DNA of 64,000 bases from Sphingobium amiense (GTDB lineage Bacteria; Pseudomonadota; Alphaproteobacteria; Sphingomonadales; Sphingomonadaceae). Positions within the stretch are counted from its first letter, which is position 1, and every line of letters begins with the position of its first letter. The DNA lies in contig NZ_AP018665.1 in the NCBI RefSeq assembly GCF_003967075.1, forward strand, positions 148,397 to 212,396. Reading direction: 5' to 3'. This document shows positions 34,723 to 42,893 of the stretch, piece by piece. The notes beneath the pieces are model-generated. The model was not told the DNA's origin. It made no database searches and saw only the letters and a program-made list of their open reading frames with translations. Made by a program: the position numbers and the translations under genes.

Positions 34723-36342
34723 TCAGGCGGCCAGTTCGGTGACAACCTCGTCGGCCTTGGCGGGCGGAAGCGAATTGGGCGGCGCATAGCGGCCATCGAG
34801 GGCCATCGCGCTTGGCACCCGGCCAGCCCAATCGAACCCGACAGCATTCAACATGCCGGAGATCAGGTCGCCCTTCTTGGCGCCGAGCAACTTTGCGAAT
34901 GCCTTCTCGCCCATGTGCGCGACCAGGCCGCTCTCGGCGGCAATGAACTTGAGCTCGTCCTTCGTGTATCGTTCGAGAAAAGCGCGATCGACCTGCCAGA
35001 CTGTCCGGATGTCGATGCCGAAGGCGCCGGCGAGATCGGCGACGTGCGCGAACGACTGGACGTCCCGGGCATATGCTGCCCCGATCGCAGCCAGCACCGT
35101 GGTGGCCTGAACCTCCGATAGCTCGCGGATCTCTGCGATCTTTTCCTTGAAACCGCGATCGGGGAACGCGGCGTCGACCAGCAGTGCAGCGCGCGAGGTC
35201 AAAGTGCCTGACTTGATGTGCGAAAGCGTGCCGGTCAGCGCTGCCACGAGGATCGCCGCCTGGGCGTTCAAAGGATCGTCGGCCAGCCCGCGGGCGAGCG
35301 CCGTGCGCCATGTCGCCTCCCGCAGGTCGGTCGTGCGGCCTGCGATGGACTTTGCGGTAACACTGGGCCCGGTGCTGGTGGAAACCTTGCGCACGACGGT
35401 TCCGCGACCGACCAGAGGTGCTGAAGGCGCTGCGTCATCGGTCAGACCGCCGATCTCACCGCCGTCCTCGTTTTCGTCGCCATCGTCGGCGAGAGCGTCA
35501 TCATCGCCGTCATCGTGTTCGATCGCTGCGGCGGCGTCCTCGGCCTCGGCGGCCGCCTCCGCATCACGGCGTGCAGCTTCGACCGCCTCGGTCTTTAGCT
35601 GGAAGCAGGTAGCGTTGGTGCAGTGGCCATCGTCGACATGGGTGTCGAACAGGGCGCGCTGCGTCCCTGAATTGAACGGACAGGTGGTGCATTCCGTTTT
35701 GTCGAACAGGGCATCGGCGAGGCGCTGCGTGACCTTCATGAGAAGATCGCGGGTCTTTGCGATGTCAAGGCCGGCCGCGATGATCGTCTCGAGCGCCTTG
35801 TCCTGCTTGTCGGCGGGAACGGCGGCGAGCAATTCGGCGTGTCCGACCTTGATCCGGCGCTCGTCGAGCGCGGTTTTGACGGTCTCGGAAAGGTCGGCGA
35901 GCGCGAGCCGGCGGTCCAGCTTTGCGCGGGACCAGCCAAGCCGCCGTGCAGCTTCAGCCCGGTCGCCTTGGCACGCCGCGAGATAGCGAACGGCCGCGTC
36001 CGCCTGCTCGGTCTCGGAAGGATCATCGCGATCGTCGTTTTCGGCAATCGCCGCGTCGAGCGCCTCCTGGTCGGTCATCTCCCGGATCAGGACCGGCACC
36101 TCGGCGTTTTCGCCGAAGGCTTCCATTGCGGCCCGGTAGCGGCGACCGCCCGCGACGATCGTGAAATGCTCCGGCAGGTCGGCAGCGGGCCGAACCAGCA
36201 TCGGCTGCAGCATGCCTCGCAAACGCAGGGAGGCGACGAGTTCGTCATGCTTCTTCCGGTCGAAATAGCGGCGCGGATTATAGCCCACGGCAATCCGGGC
36301 GAGCGGGACCATGGCGGTCCCGACAGGGTGCGATGCGGTCAA
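34723..36342 (-). CDS. parB: PRTRC-type ParB-family protein
   Basis: A 539-residue ParB/Srx-domain protein. The N-terminal nuclease-like domain has YNPRRYFDRKKHDELVASL and IVAGGRRYRAAMEAF (the CTP-binding GERR-like motif). A helix-turn-helix follows (GDRAEAARRLGWSRAKLDRR). There is a Cys cluster near residue 220-245 (CTTCPF, HCTNATC), then an acidic linker (DDGDDDALADDGDENEDGG) and a helical C-terminal domain. The start codon appears to be TTG at 36342 with AGGAG; the ATG at 36312 is the alternative. It heads the PRTRC operon. No ParA is seen nearby. Confidence 0.9.
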   Translation of the reverse strand: MTASHPVGTAMVPLARIAVGYNPRRYFDRKKHDELVASLRLRGMLQPMLVRPAADLPEHFTIVAGGRRYRAAMEAFGENAEVPVLIREMTDQEALDAAIAENDDRDDPSETEQADAAVRYLAACQGDRAEAARRLGWSRAKLDRRLALADLSETVKTALDERRIKVGHAELLAAVPADKQDKALETIIAAGLDIAKTRDLLMKVTQRLADALFDKTECTTCPFNSGTQRALFDTHVDDGHCTNATCFQLKTEAVEAARRDAEAAAEAEDAAAAIEHDDGDDDALADDGDENEDGGEIGGLTDDAAPSAPLVGRGTVVRKVSTSTGPSVTAKSIAGRTTDLREATWRTALARGLADDPLNAQAAILVAALTGTLSHIKSGTLTSRAALLVDAAFPDRGFKEKIAEIRELSEVQATTVLAAIGAAYARDVQSFAHVADLAGAFGIDIRTVWQVDRAFLERYTKDELKFIAAESGLVAHMGEKAFAKLLGAKKGDLISGMLNAVGFDWAGRVPSAMALDGRYAPPNSLPPAKADEVVTELAA

Positions 36343-36439
36343 GGCGGTTCTCCTAGTGAGAATGGCGGTGCACGCGCTTGCTCGCGACGCGCACCCTTTC
36401 GGTGAGCCTGATGCTCACCCTTCCACTCCCCCTCCCCTT

Positions 36440-37453
36440 TCACCGCTCCGCCGTCTGGTCATGGAAGATGTCGGCCGCCCATTGCTCGAGCCACGGCTCG
36501 AACATCTCATCATGATCAAGATCGCCGGACTCGATGAGATCGCGGATTTCGGTACGGGCCTGCGCGATTGCGGCCTCCCAGGGATCGATCGGCGGAGGAT
36601 CTGCGTCAGCAGGCCGTTGCTGCGGAAGGCGGCGCGGCCGCTCGGTTAGTCGGTGGTACTGACCGGCGAGCCATTGCTCCATGTAATCGGCCACGACGCG
36701 ATCGGTCTTGGAGATCCCCGCCTTCAGGGCTGCCCGACGCGCACCGACGCCATAGGCCTGGCTGTCGATCGACGCGACCCGGTGTGCGAAAGGCAGAAGG
36801 AAGGGCAGTGCCGTGCCCTTGACGCCGAATGCGTGGAGCAGAACACCGGCCGGAAGAATCTGATCGAGATGGTCGATGACCGCGATCAGGCCTTCCGGTC
36901 CGTGAATATCGCGCCGGCACATGCTTCCGACACCGATCAATGCGCCGGGGCGGAGCGAACCCCAGAGCGCATCGACACAGCGCTCATAGTCGGATGGTCG
37001 CCGGCCCTGGATCACAGGCATCAGTCTGTCGGCTATTCCGGCATCCTCGCCCAGGATGCGGCAGTCGCGATTGGCGCGGATGGTGCGCGACAGGCGGTCG
37101 AAGACTTCGTCGCGATCTCGCGCGATCTCAGCCTCGACGCAGTAATCGGCACTTGCCCACCATTGGAATGGATAGGCCGCCGCGAGCGATACATAGTCCG
37201 ACAGGGACCACGGGAAGCCACCATAGCGCGCAGTCGCGACGAAGCCTGCGGAGTCCAGGCAGAGGCCGGACAAACCCCGTGCATTCTGGAGTTGCCCCAG
37301 GCGCCATCCGGTCCATTCCCGCCAGCCGCGCTTTTCGGACCAACGTGAAAGCGCGTTCGCCGAGATGAGCGCGGTCCGGCCAAGCGCGCGTGCCCGCTGA
37401 AGGATCGGCCCATCGTTCAGGTGCGGAAGGCCGACGATGACGTTGATGGGCAT
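36440..37453 (-). CDS. Queuine tRNA-ribosyltransferase-like protein (TGT/DpdA type)
   Basis: A 337-residue TIM-barrel protein of the TGT superfamily. Asp67 in GLCLDSAGF matches the base-binding DSGGF motif, HAFGVKG (about 207-213) matches the HLLGVG block, and Asp230 in VASIDSQAYG is placed as the nucleophile. The zinc-binding Cys set of true TGT is not evident. Such plasmid and phage proteins resemble DpdA, which inserts 7-deazaguanine bases into DNA. It is just upstream of parB and in the same orientation. The substrate, DNA or tRNA, is not decided by the sequence. Confidence 0.8.
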   Translation of the reverse strand: MPINVIVGLPHLNDGPILQRARALGRTALISANALSRWSEKRGWREWTGWRLGQLQNARGLSGLCLDSAGFVATARYGGFPWSLSDYVSLAAAYPFQWWASADYCVEAEIARDRDEVFDRLSRTIRANRDCRILGEDAGIADRLMPVIQGRRPSDYERCVDALWGSLRPGALIGVGSMCRRDIHGPEGLIAVIDHLDQILPAGVLLHAFGVKGTALPFLLPFAHRVASIDSQAYGVGARRAALKAGISKTDRVVADYMEQWLAGQYHRLTERPRRLPQQRPADADPPPIDPWEAAIAQARTEIRDLIESGDLDHDEMFEPWLEQWAADIFHDQTAER

Positions 37454-37540
37454 GATGCGCGCTCCGCTCGCAACGGAAGCACGCGGACAATTGACGGTCG
37501 CGCATGTTCACGTTACGTTCTAATGAGTAGGAGATTTGCC

Positions 37541-38029
37541 ATGACGACGCCCAGCATCCGACACCTGTTCGATCTCGACATAACGCTGCGGGATGCGGCG
37601 CTGGATATGGAGAACCGGCCGACCCGTCGGATGATCGCCAATGCGGCGATCGGCATTCATGTCGAGGACGCCTACTATTCGGTGCGGGAGCTGCGCGAGG
37701 CGGTAAGCTGGGTGCATGAAGGGGTTTCGGCGGGCAAGCTGAAGCTGGCGGAGATCCTGGGCAATGATGGTGCCGACGATTTTCAGCGCTGCATCTATTT
37801 CTGCCTCGCCGGCCGCGGCGTGGTGTCGATGCTCGACGATCTTGAATGGCTGGAGGATCTGCTGGAGCGGCGCGGGCGCATCGCAGGCGAACAGAAGCGC
37901 CTGAAGGAGACGGTGATGCCGCTCGTGAACCCCTATGTGGCCGACGCGCCCGATGGGCCGTTGGTCAGGATGGACGGAAATTTCGAGCAGGGACCATCTT
38001 GGTGGGCCGACCCGACTTTGTCGGCCTGA
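37541..38029 (+). CDS. Hypothetical helical protein, 162 aa
   Basis: A 162-residue protein with TAGGAGATTTGCC before the ATG at 37541. It is nearly all helical (DLDITLRDAALDMENRPTRR; ELREAVSWVHEGVSAGKL) with an acidic block (LDDLEWLEDLLERRGR). No domain recognised. It is divergent from the TGT-like gene across about 87 bases and converges on the nuclease gene with only three bases between the stops. It could be a regulator or a partner of neither. Confidence 0.6.
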   Translation: MTTPSIRHLFDLDITLRDAALDMENRPTRRMIANAAIGIHVEDAYYSVRELREAVSWVHEGVSAGKLKLAEILGNDGADDFQRCIYFCLAGRGVVSMLDDLEWLEDLLERRGRIAGEQKRLKETVMPLVNPYVADAPDGPLVRMDGNFEQGPSWWADPTLSA

Positions 38030-38032
38030 CCA

Positions 38033-38536
38033 TCAGCGCTCGCAGCTCAGGCGGTTCCCGTGCCGCCAGCGCGACGGTTCGATCCAGTCTCCGGCAAAGG
38101 CCCCTGCCCTTTGCCTCCTGGCCGAAGCGAAGGCCGCATTATATGCGCGCAGGCGAGCGGGATCGTCTCTGAGATAACTCGCCTGCGGGGTCGCGAGACC
38201 CGCGCGGATAAGACGCTCTCCCAAATCCGCGCCGTCGACTGTAACGACCGCAACGGGGCGGCCATAAGAAGACGAAGACACGAGCCGGATCGTCGCGGCC
38301 TTGGAACGCAGGGCGTTCGCGGCGAAATCCTGTGCGGCCTTCCCACACTGCCAACATCCCGAGGCGCGCCGACAGAGCTGCCCGCGCTCGAATGCGTCGA
38401 CCCCAAGCAACCGGAAATCGACGGCCACGGTATCGCCATCGAGCGCCCGCGCCTTCGCGTCGAAACTCTGAGACCATGAGGGCGATGTGAGAGCGGCTCC
38501 GCCCGCGAGGATGATGGCCGCCGCGATCCGGATCAA
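38033..38536 (-). CDS. Secreted thermonuclease-like (SNase) protein
   Basis: A 167-residue protein. Residues 1 to 22 (IRIAAAIILAGGAALTSPSWS) are a signal peptide. The mature part has the staphylococcal nuclease fold: ARALDGDTVAVDFRLLGVDAFERGQLC, with Asp and Arg at catalytic positions, then a VTVDGADLGERLIRAGLA helix. It probably cuts nucleic acids in the periplasm. Extra cysteines (LCRRASGCWQCGK) may form disulfides. The start is TTG, overlapping the upstream stop by four bases. Confidence 0.8.
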   Translation of the reverse strand: MIRIAAAIILAGGAALTSPSWSQSFDAKARALDGDTVAVDFRLLGVDAFERGQLCRRASGCWQCGKAAQDFAANALRSKAATIRLVSSSSYGRPVAVVTVDGADLGERLIRAGLATPQASYLRDDPARLRAYNAAFASARRQRAGAFAGDWIEPSRWRHGNRLSCER

Positions 38537-38733
38537 AATGTCATCTCCACCTCGACATGATCATCGGCCGCCGGCGTCGTGCAGACCCGGAATGGTTGCA
38601 GCGGATCGCCAGTGCGGACGATCGACAGCCTACCCGGCCGCTCGTCGAATAGGCGACCTGCGACGCGATTGGCGTTCTCGCGGCTGCAAAGCTGCAGACG
38701 CTTGGGCGACAATTCAAGACACGCGGCAAACAT
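38533..38733 (-). CDS. Small hypothetical protein, 66 aa
   Basis: A 66-residue protein from the ATG at 38733 with GGGAGAAGCC. It has two cysteines (AACLELSP, LQLCSREN), a basic middle and an acidic tail (AADDHVEVEMTF). It is translationally coupled to the nuclease through TTGA. It may be a cytoplasmic partner or unrelated. Family unknown. Confidence 0.5.
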   Translation of the reverse strand: MFAACLELSPKRLQLCSRENANRVAGRLFDERPGRLSIVRTGDPLQPFRVCTTPAADDHVEVEMTF

Positions 38734-38775
38734 GATGGCTTCTCCCTGCTGCGGGAATGATACTGGCTGACGCAC

Positions 38776-39384
38776 TCATGCAAAGATCGTCTTGTGAACC
38801 TTAGTGACCGGCAGGATCGTCCAGTCGCGCTCCATGAACCGGCTGATCGCATAGCCGCAGCGAGTCGCGGGATCGCGGAAACTCAGGCGGCGGCCGCGCT
38901 TCACGACGATAAATTCGTCACCCACATGACCATCGGAGAAGGTCAGCGCCTGGGCCAGTTTGATCCGGTCGCCGTCCTCGATCTTGCGCGATCGGCGGGC
39001 CAGGTTGGCACGGCACCGCGCGCGCCAGTCGAGGGCGTGCTCCCGGTCGGTCGGGGTCAGAAGGTCGAGAATGTGGCGGGGACAGCTATCCTCATAGGGG
39101 CCGACAGATTCGTCCATATCCTTGTAGCCGAAATGCTCGCCGGACTTGCTTTTGGGATTCCACATCACCTTGCAGACGATCGCGAAAACCTCCTTGCCGA
39201 CGCCGTCGATCATCACCTGAGCCGCAGCATAATAGGTGCGATTCTGGGGGCAGGATGAGGCGAGCACCTTCAGTCCCTTGATCGTCCCGTCCGCCTCGCG
39301 GCTATAGGTGAATTGCGCGTCCAGATAATCCTTGGCGGTCTTGTGTCCGCCCATGTGGAAACGGGACATGGTGAGCCAGCCCAT
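38776..39384 (-). CDS. DUF6927-like protein
   Basis: A 202-residue protein beginning MGWLTMSRFHMGGHKTAKDY, with YFGYKDMDESVGPYEDS-type blocks and a helical LDLLTPTDREHALDWRARCR. This pattern matches the DUF6927 proteins I recall from plasmids and integrative elements. Its function is not known. CAGGAGATACCG precedes the ATG at 39384. It follows the ardC C-terminal fragment by 43 bases, so before the insertion it was probably co-transcribed with that ardC gene. Confidence 0.75.
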   Translation of the reverse strand: MGWLTMSRFHMGGHKTAKDYLDAQFTYSREADGTIKGLKVLASSCPQNRTYYAAAQVMIDGVGKEVFAIVCKVMWNPKSKSGEHFGYKDMDESVGPYEDSCPRHILDLLTPTDREHALDWRARCRANLARRSRKIEDGDRIKLAQALTFSDGHVGDEFIVVKRGRRLSFRDPATRCGYAISRFMERDWTILPVTKVHKTIFA

Positions 39385-39427
39385 CGGTATCTCCTGTGAT
39401 GTCGGGGAAAATTCGGATTAGCGGCGG

Positions 39428-39664
39428 TCAGGCCGCCTCGAGGATCTGCCTGACCCCCTCGGCCGATGACGCCGTGTCGTCGCTGTCGCCAAACGCCAGA
39501 AGGTAGTTGAAGGCCTGCTCAGCTTTCGAGGCGGCGTGAATGATTGCGGTCTTGTCCGCGCGCAAAATGCCGAGCCAGTGGGCGACGTAGCTCGCATGAT
39601 TGTCGTGCAGTTCGTTCGGCAGATCCAAATGCGCGCAAATCAGGCCGCTTCCGATCTCTGCTAC
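39428..39664 (-). pseudogene. ardC: ardC gene 2, C-terminal fragment
   Basis: Reads EIGSGLICAHLDLPNELHDN, then SYVAHWLGILRADKTAIIHA to a stop at 39428. These are the last blocks of ArdC after the zinc-peptidase motif. The other part lies 6.6 kb away at 46259-46968. Joined at the shared GCYAC core the frame is 313 codons. Upstream codons (GLSGYV) come from the recombinase element and give the fragment an artificial start. Confidence 0.88.
39660..39664. repeat. Left core (GCTAC) of recombinase-trio element 2
   Basis: Matches GCCAC at 46259-46263 in direct orientation. Just inside are inverted TATCnnGACAGTC sequences on both ends. Confidence 0.7.
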
Positions 39665-39720
39665 ATATCCTGACAGTCCAGCCCTAATGTGACTTCCACC
39701 GCAAATTTTCGGGGCGCGGA

Positions 39721-40623
39721 TCATGCGGCCATCTCCTCAGGCTGGGGCTGCTGGGCGTGCATCCAGTCGGCGGCCGCCTGCGCCTTGCTGGCGGCGGTGA
39801 AGATGGCACGAGGGTCGTCTTTGAGTGCGCGCAACCACGATGCTACGTAGGCGGCATGATCGGCCCGCGGATGGTGAGCGATCCCGAGGTCGGCGAGCAC
39901 GAACGATGCGGTCAGTTCAGCGCAAATTTCCTCGATCGCCAAGCTGTCGCGCTTGAAACGTTCGGCAAAGTTGCGGTCGAGCCGGTGCTTTGCCCCTGTG
40001 GCGTGGGCCGCCTCATGCAAAAGCGTGCCCATCTGTGCTGATGCATCCCGAAACGAGGCAAAGGTCGGCATGAAGATGTGATCGAGGTCGATCCGGTAGT
40101 GCGCATCGTAGGCGCCCTCGGTGACCGGGATCTTGAGGGCCGCGACGAAAGCTTCGGCGTGCCCGAACCGCTCGCCCTCGGGTAGAACTGCGACAGGTGA
40201 GGGTTCATAGCCCTCGACCTGGGCGAGGTTGAACACGGTGAAGGCCCGCGCGAACATGCGGCCGGGTCCGGCTTCGCCATCGTCATGATCATCATCGGTG
40301 CGCGATGCGGCCTGTTTCCAGAACACAACCGTCGTTCCGCGTTCACCTTTGCGGACCTGTGCGCCAAGCGATGCCCACTGGCGATAGGTCCCCCAAAGAC
40401 CGCTGGAATAGGCAGCCGCTTCGGCTGCGATCCAGAGCGCGAGCACGTTGACGCCGCGATAGCGGCGGCGGGAGGTGACGTTCTGCGGCCTGGTGGTGGC
40501 AGCGCCATCATGGTGCCAGGGCATACGCCAATCGCCGGCACCGGCTTCGATGGCACATACAATCTCGGTAGTAATGCGCGAATAGACGTCGGCTCGCGGC
40601 GTAGCAGGGTAGGATCGGGACAT
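39721..40623 (-). CDS. ardC: ArdC-family antirestriction protein, intact
   Basis: A 300-residue protein. Residues 10 to 140 are the ssDNA-binding ArdC N-terminal domain (PRADVYSRITTEIVCAIEAG; SRRRYRGVNVLALW; GTYRQWASLGAQVRKGERG). The second half is a zincin-like peptidase with HEAAH at 203-207 and a downstream Glu in AIEEICAELTASF. ArdC protects ssDNA entering a new host from restriction. The ATG at 40623 suits the family start. It is the cargo of element 2 and sits inside another ardC. Sequence identity between the two copies looks low. Confidence 0.9.
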   Translation of the reverse strand: MSRSYPATPRADVYSRITTEIVCAIEAGAGDWRMPWHHDGAATTRPQNVTSRRRYRGVNVLALWIAAEAAAYSSGLWGTYRQWASLGAQVRKGERGTTVVFWKQAASRTDDDHDDGEAGPGRMFARAFTVFNLAQVEGYEPSPVAVLPEGERFGHAEAFVAALKIPVTEGAYDAHYRIDLDHIFMPTFASFRDASAQMGTLLHEAAHATGAKHRLDRNFAERFKRDSLAIEEICAELTASFVLADLGIAHHPRADHAAYVASWLRALKDDPRAIFTAASKAQAAADWMHAQQPQPEEMAA

Positions 40624-40667
40624 GGCAGGTCTCCACGACGGGCGGAGGGAAACTGTCTTCCGCTCCT

Positions 40668-42893
40668 TCAATCCGTCACCCGCAAACCCGCCTCCTCTTC
40701 CTCTCCCGCCATACCGTTATGCGGTGTGGCGGTACCCGGTGCGATCTGTTCAAGAACACGCTGGATTCTGGCCACCTCGGCCTGAAGCGTCACCCGCTGC
40801 GGCTCTGGAAGCCGCTTCTCGCGCAACAACAACCGTGCCTCATCAGCACCGCGCTGCCATGCCGGGCGATGCCGTTCGGCGATGCAGGCATTGGGGCAGC
40901 GGACCGGTTCGCACATGGAGATCATTGGCCCGCTTGCGCCTGGCTCCGAACTCCGGTTCAGGCACAGGGCAGTTGCCGGATCAAAGAAGCAATCGGCCAG
41001 CGGGCCGACATGCAATGTCCGCGCGAGACTGCCCAGCATGGTGCGCAGACGTGGACGGTCGGCAATCATGGCAGGTAGCGGCGCCAACTCGTGGGCGGCA
41101 GTATCAAGCACAACTCCGACCCTGTTCGCGGCAGGTCCGCCAAGGCGTGCGCCACTTTGCCGCTCGTCGAAGTAGACAAGGATATCGTCGATCTGCCCGA
41201 GCGCACGCTGGGCTTCGATCTCTCCCCGAAATCCGGACCGGCTGCTGCCAGCATAGCCTTCGAAAGCCGCAACGCTGGCATGCTTGTACTGGATCATGCC
41301 GGCAATTGTTCCGAAGGGCCGGTTGGCGATGTGCCAGGCGATTGTGCGGCGAAACTGACGCGTTGTCAGACGCCATGGTCGGCCGTCGGGTCCGGCAGGA
41401 ATGACGGGTGCCTGCGCGGATCCGAATTGGTCATTGAGGTGATCGCGGAACCGGTTGAGTTGCCGGACTATCTCTGCAGAGACGTGCGTCTTGGTATTGG
41501 CCCGGAGCGTGAGGACTGGCCACAGGGTCGTTGTTCCGCGCGCTTGCCCTGCACGCGCGGAAAGGCGTTCGAGGACATCGATGGCTTCAGCGACTGGCGC
41601 GATGGTAACCCACTCGGTCTCCTCGCCGCCGCCGCGCTTGCCCTTGTAAGCAGTGGACTTGATACGATGCCGCAAGATCGTACCGTCTTCGGCTTTGGTA
41701 ATAGACAGGCATCCCTGCCTCATGGCTTGGATCTCGCTGTCCCGCATGCCTGAGAGAAAGGCACATACGATATAGGCTGCGGACTGCAGCATGACTTCCT
41801 CGAGGGGCAAAACCTTGGCATCGAAGCGGGTGCGCCAAGGCAGGCCAGTATCGGGATCGGCAGAAATGGGCGTATCCATGCCGCCGATCTCGGTGCCGAG
41901 TTCTGCGATGGCAGCGGCGATGAGGTCTGGTGCACCGGTGGCGAGGCCAAGGTGCATGGCAGGTTCGGCCTGCGCGTTGATACCGGCATGGAGGTGGATC
42001 AGGTGGTAGTTGATCGGCGGCGTGACGGCGCCGGTTTGCGGGTCTGTTCGCGTTGCGCCGTTATGTGCCGTGGTCCAGATCGGAATGCCGCGCCCATGCT
42101 GCCGCAAGGATGCAACATAGTCGAGAAGGCGTTCGCGTTGCCGTAACCGACGAACAGCGGGATCCAGACCTTCCCCAGCGGCAATCAGACGGTTGCGCGT
42201 TGCTTCAAGGCGATCGAGTTCCGCCCGTGCGGCAAGGATATCGCCTGCGTGGCAGGTCACGTAGCGCAACGACCAGGAGAGCAGCGGCGTCATGATCGAT
42301 TCGGGAATGCGCGGCGTCCGGTTCTCCCCTGCAATATGCTTTGCGCCCGCCACGGAAAACGGACTTCGTCCCGGCCACGGTTCGAAGGACAGGTGCGCAG
42401 TCGGCAGATGATGCTGCAACTCGTGCAGGTCAAAGACGATCCGCAGCAGCGCTGCCGCTACAACTGGGCGCAGCCCGGCAAGGCGCAAAGATCCGGCGTA
42501 GCGATCGACCAGAGCCTGATCGACCCGGCCGAGATCGAAACGCCCCAGCTGAGCCTTCACGAAGTCGAAAAAGCGCAAGGTCCGGTTGGCCTCGCCGCGC
42601 ACCCCGGCCGGCTCAAGCCGCGAACGGTGACCGGGGAGATCGACATTGAGCCGCGCATGGAGAATCTGGCGCAGGGCATCAGCAATAGATGGGTCTTCAA
42701 TACCGCCGAAATGTACCGTGACATGGCAGCGCCGCGCGTTGTCGCGAAATACGCCGGGAGCCAGATCCCACACCGGATCGCCGTATCGTGAAATATGCGC
42801 GCGATCGCAGCCGGGGCGCAAAGGCGCGGACATAAGCACAGGGAGGGCATCGCGCTCATCGTCGCTCTCCGCCAGAAGCTGGACAACGGTCAT
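40668..42893 (-). CDS. Tyrosine recombinase, large third protein of element 2
   Basis: A 741-residue recombinase. The catalytic region around 430-600 has FLSGMRDSEIQAMRQG, WRLTTRQFRRTIAWHI and YKHASVAAFEGYAGSS, with the core Arg, [HR]xxR variant and a Tyr. The C-terminal end has a Cys cluster (DCFFDPATALCLN, CEPVRCPNACIA), like the large protein in the Tn554-like element. It overlaps the previous gene by four bases (ATGA). It ends 45 bases before ardC. Confidence 0.8.
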   Translation of the reverse strand: MTVVQLLAESDDERDALPVLMSAPLRPGCDRAHISRYGDPVWDLAPGVFRDNARRCHVTVHFGGIEDPSIADALRQILHARLNVDLPGHRSRLEPAGVRGEANRTLRFFDFVKAQLGRFDLGRVDQALVDRYAGSLRLAGLRPVVAAALLRIVFDLHELQHHLPTAHLSFEPWPGRSPFSVAGAKHIAGENRTPRIPESIMTPLLSWSLRYVTCHAGDILAARAELDRLEATRNRLIAAGEGLDPAVRRLRQRERLLDYVASLRQHGRGIPIWTTAHNGATRTDPQTGAVTPPINYHLIHLHAGINAQAEPAMHLGLATGAPDLIAAAIAELGTEIGGMDTPISADPDTGLPWRTRFDAKVLPLEEVMLQSAAYIVCAFLSGMRDSEIQAMRQGCLSITKAEDGTILRHRIKSTAYKGKRGGGEETEWVTIAPVAEAIDVLERLSARAGQARGTTTLWPVLTLRANTKTHVSAEIVRQLNRFRDHLNDQFGSAQAPVIPAGPDGRPWRLTTRQFRRTIAWHIANRPFGTIAGMIQYKHASVAAFEGYAGSSRSGFRGEIEAQRALGQIDDILVYFDERQSGARLGGPAANRVGVVLDTAAHELAPLPAMIADRPRLRTMLGSLARTLHVGPLADCFFDPATALCLNRSSEPGASGPMISMCEPVRCPNACIAERHRPAWQRGADEARLLLREKRLPEPQRVTLQAEVARIQRVLEQIAPGTATPHNGMAGEEEEAGLRVTD

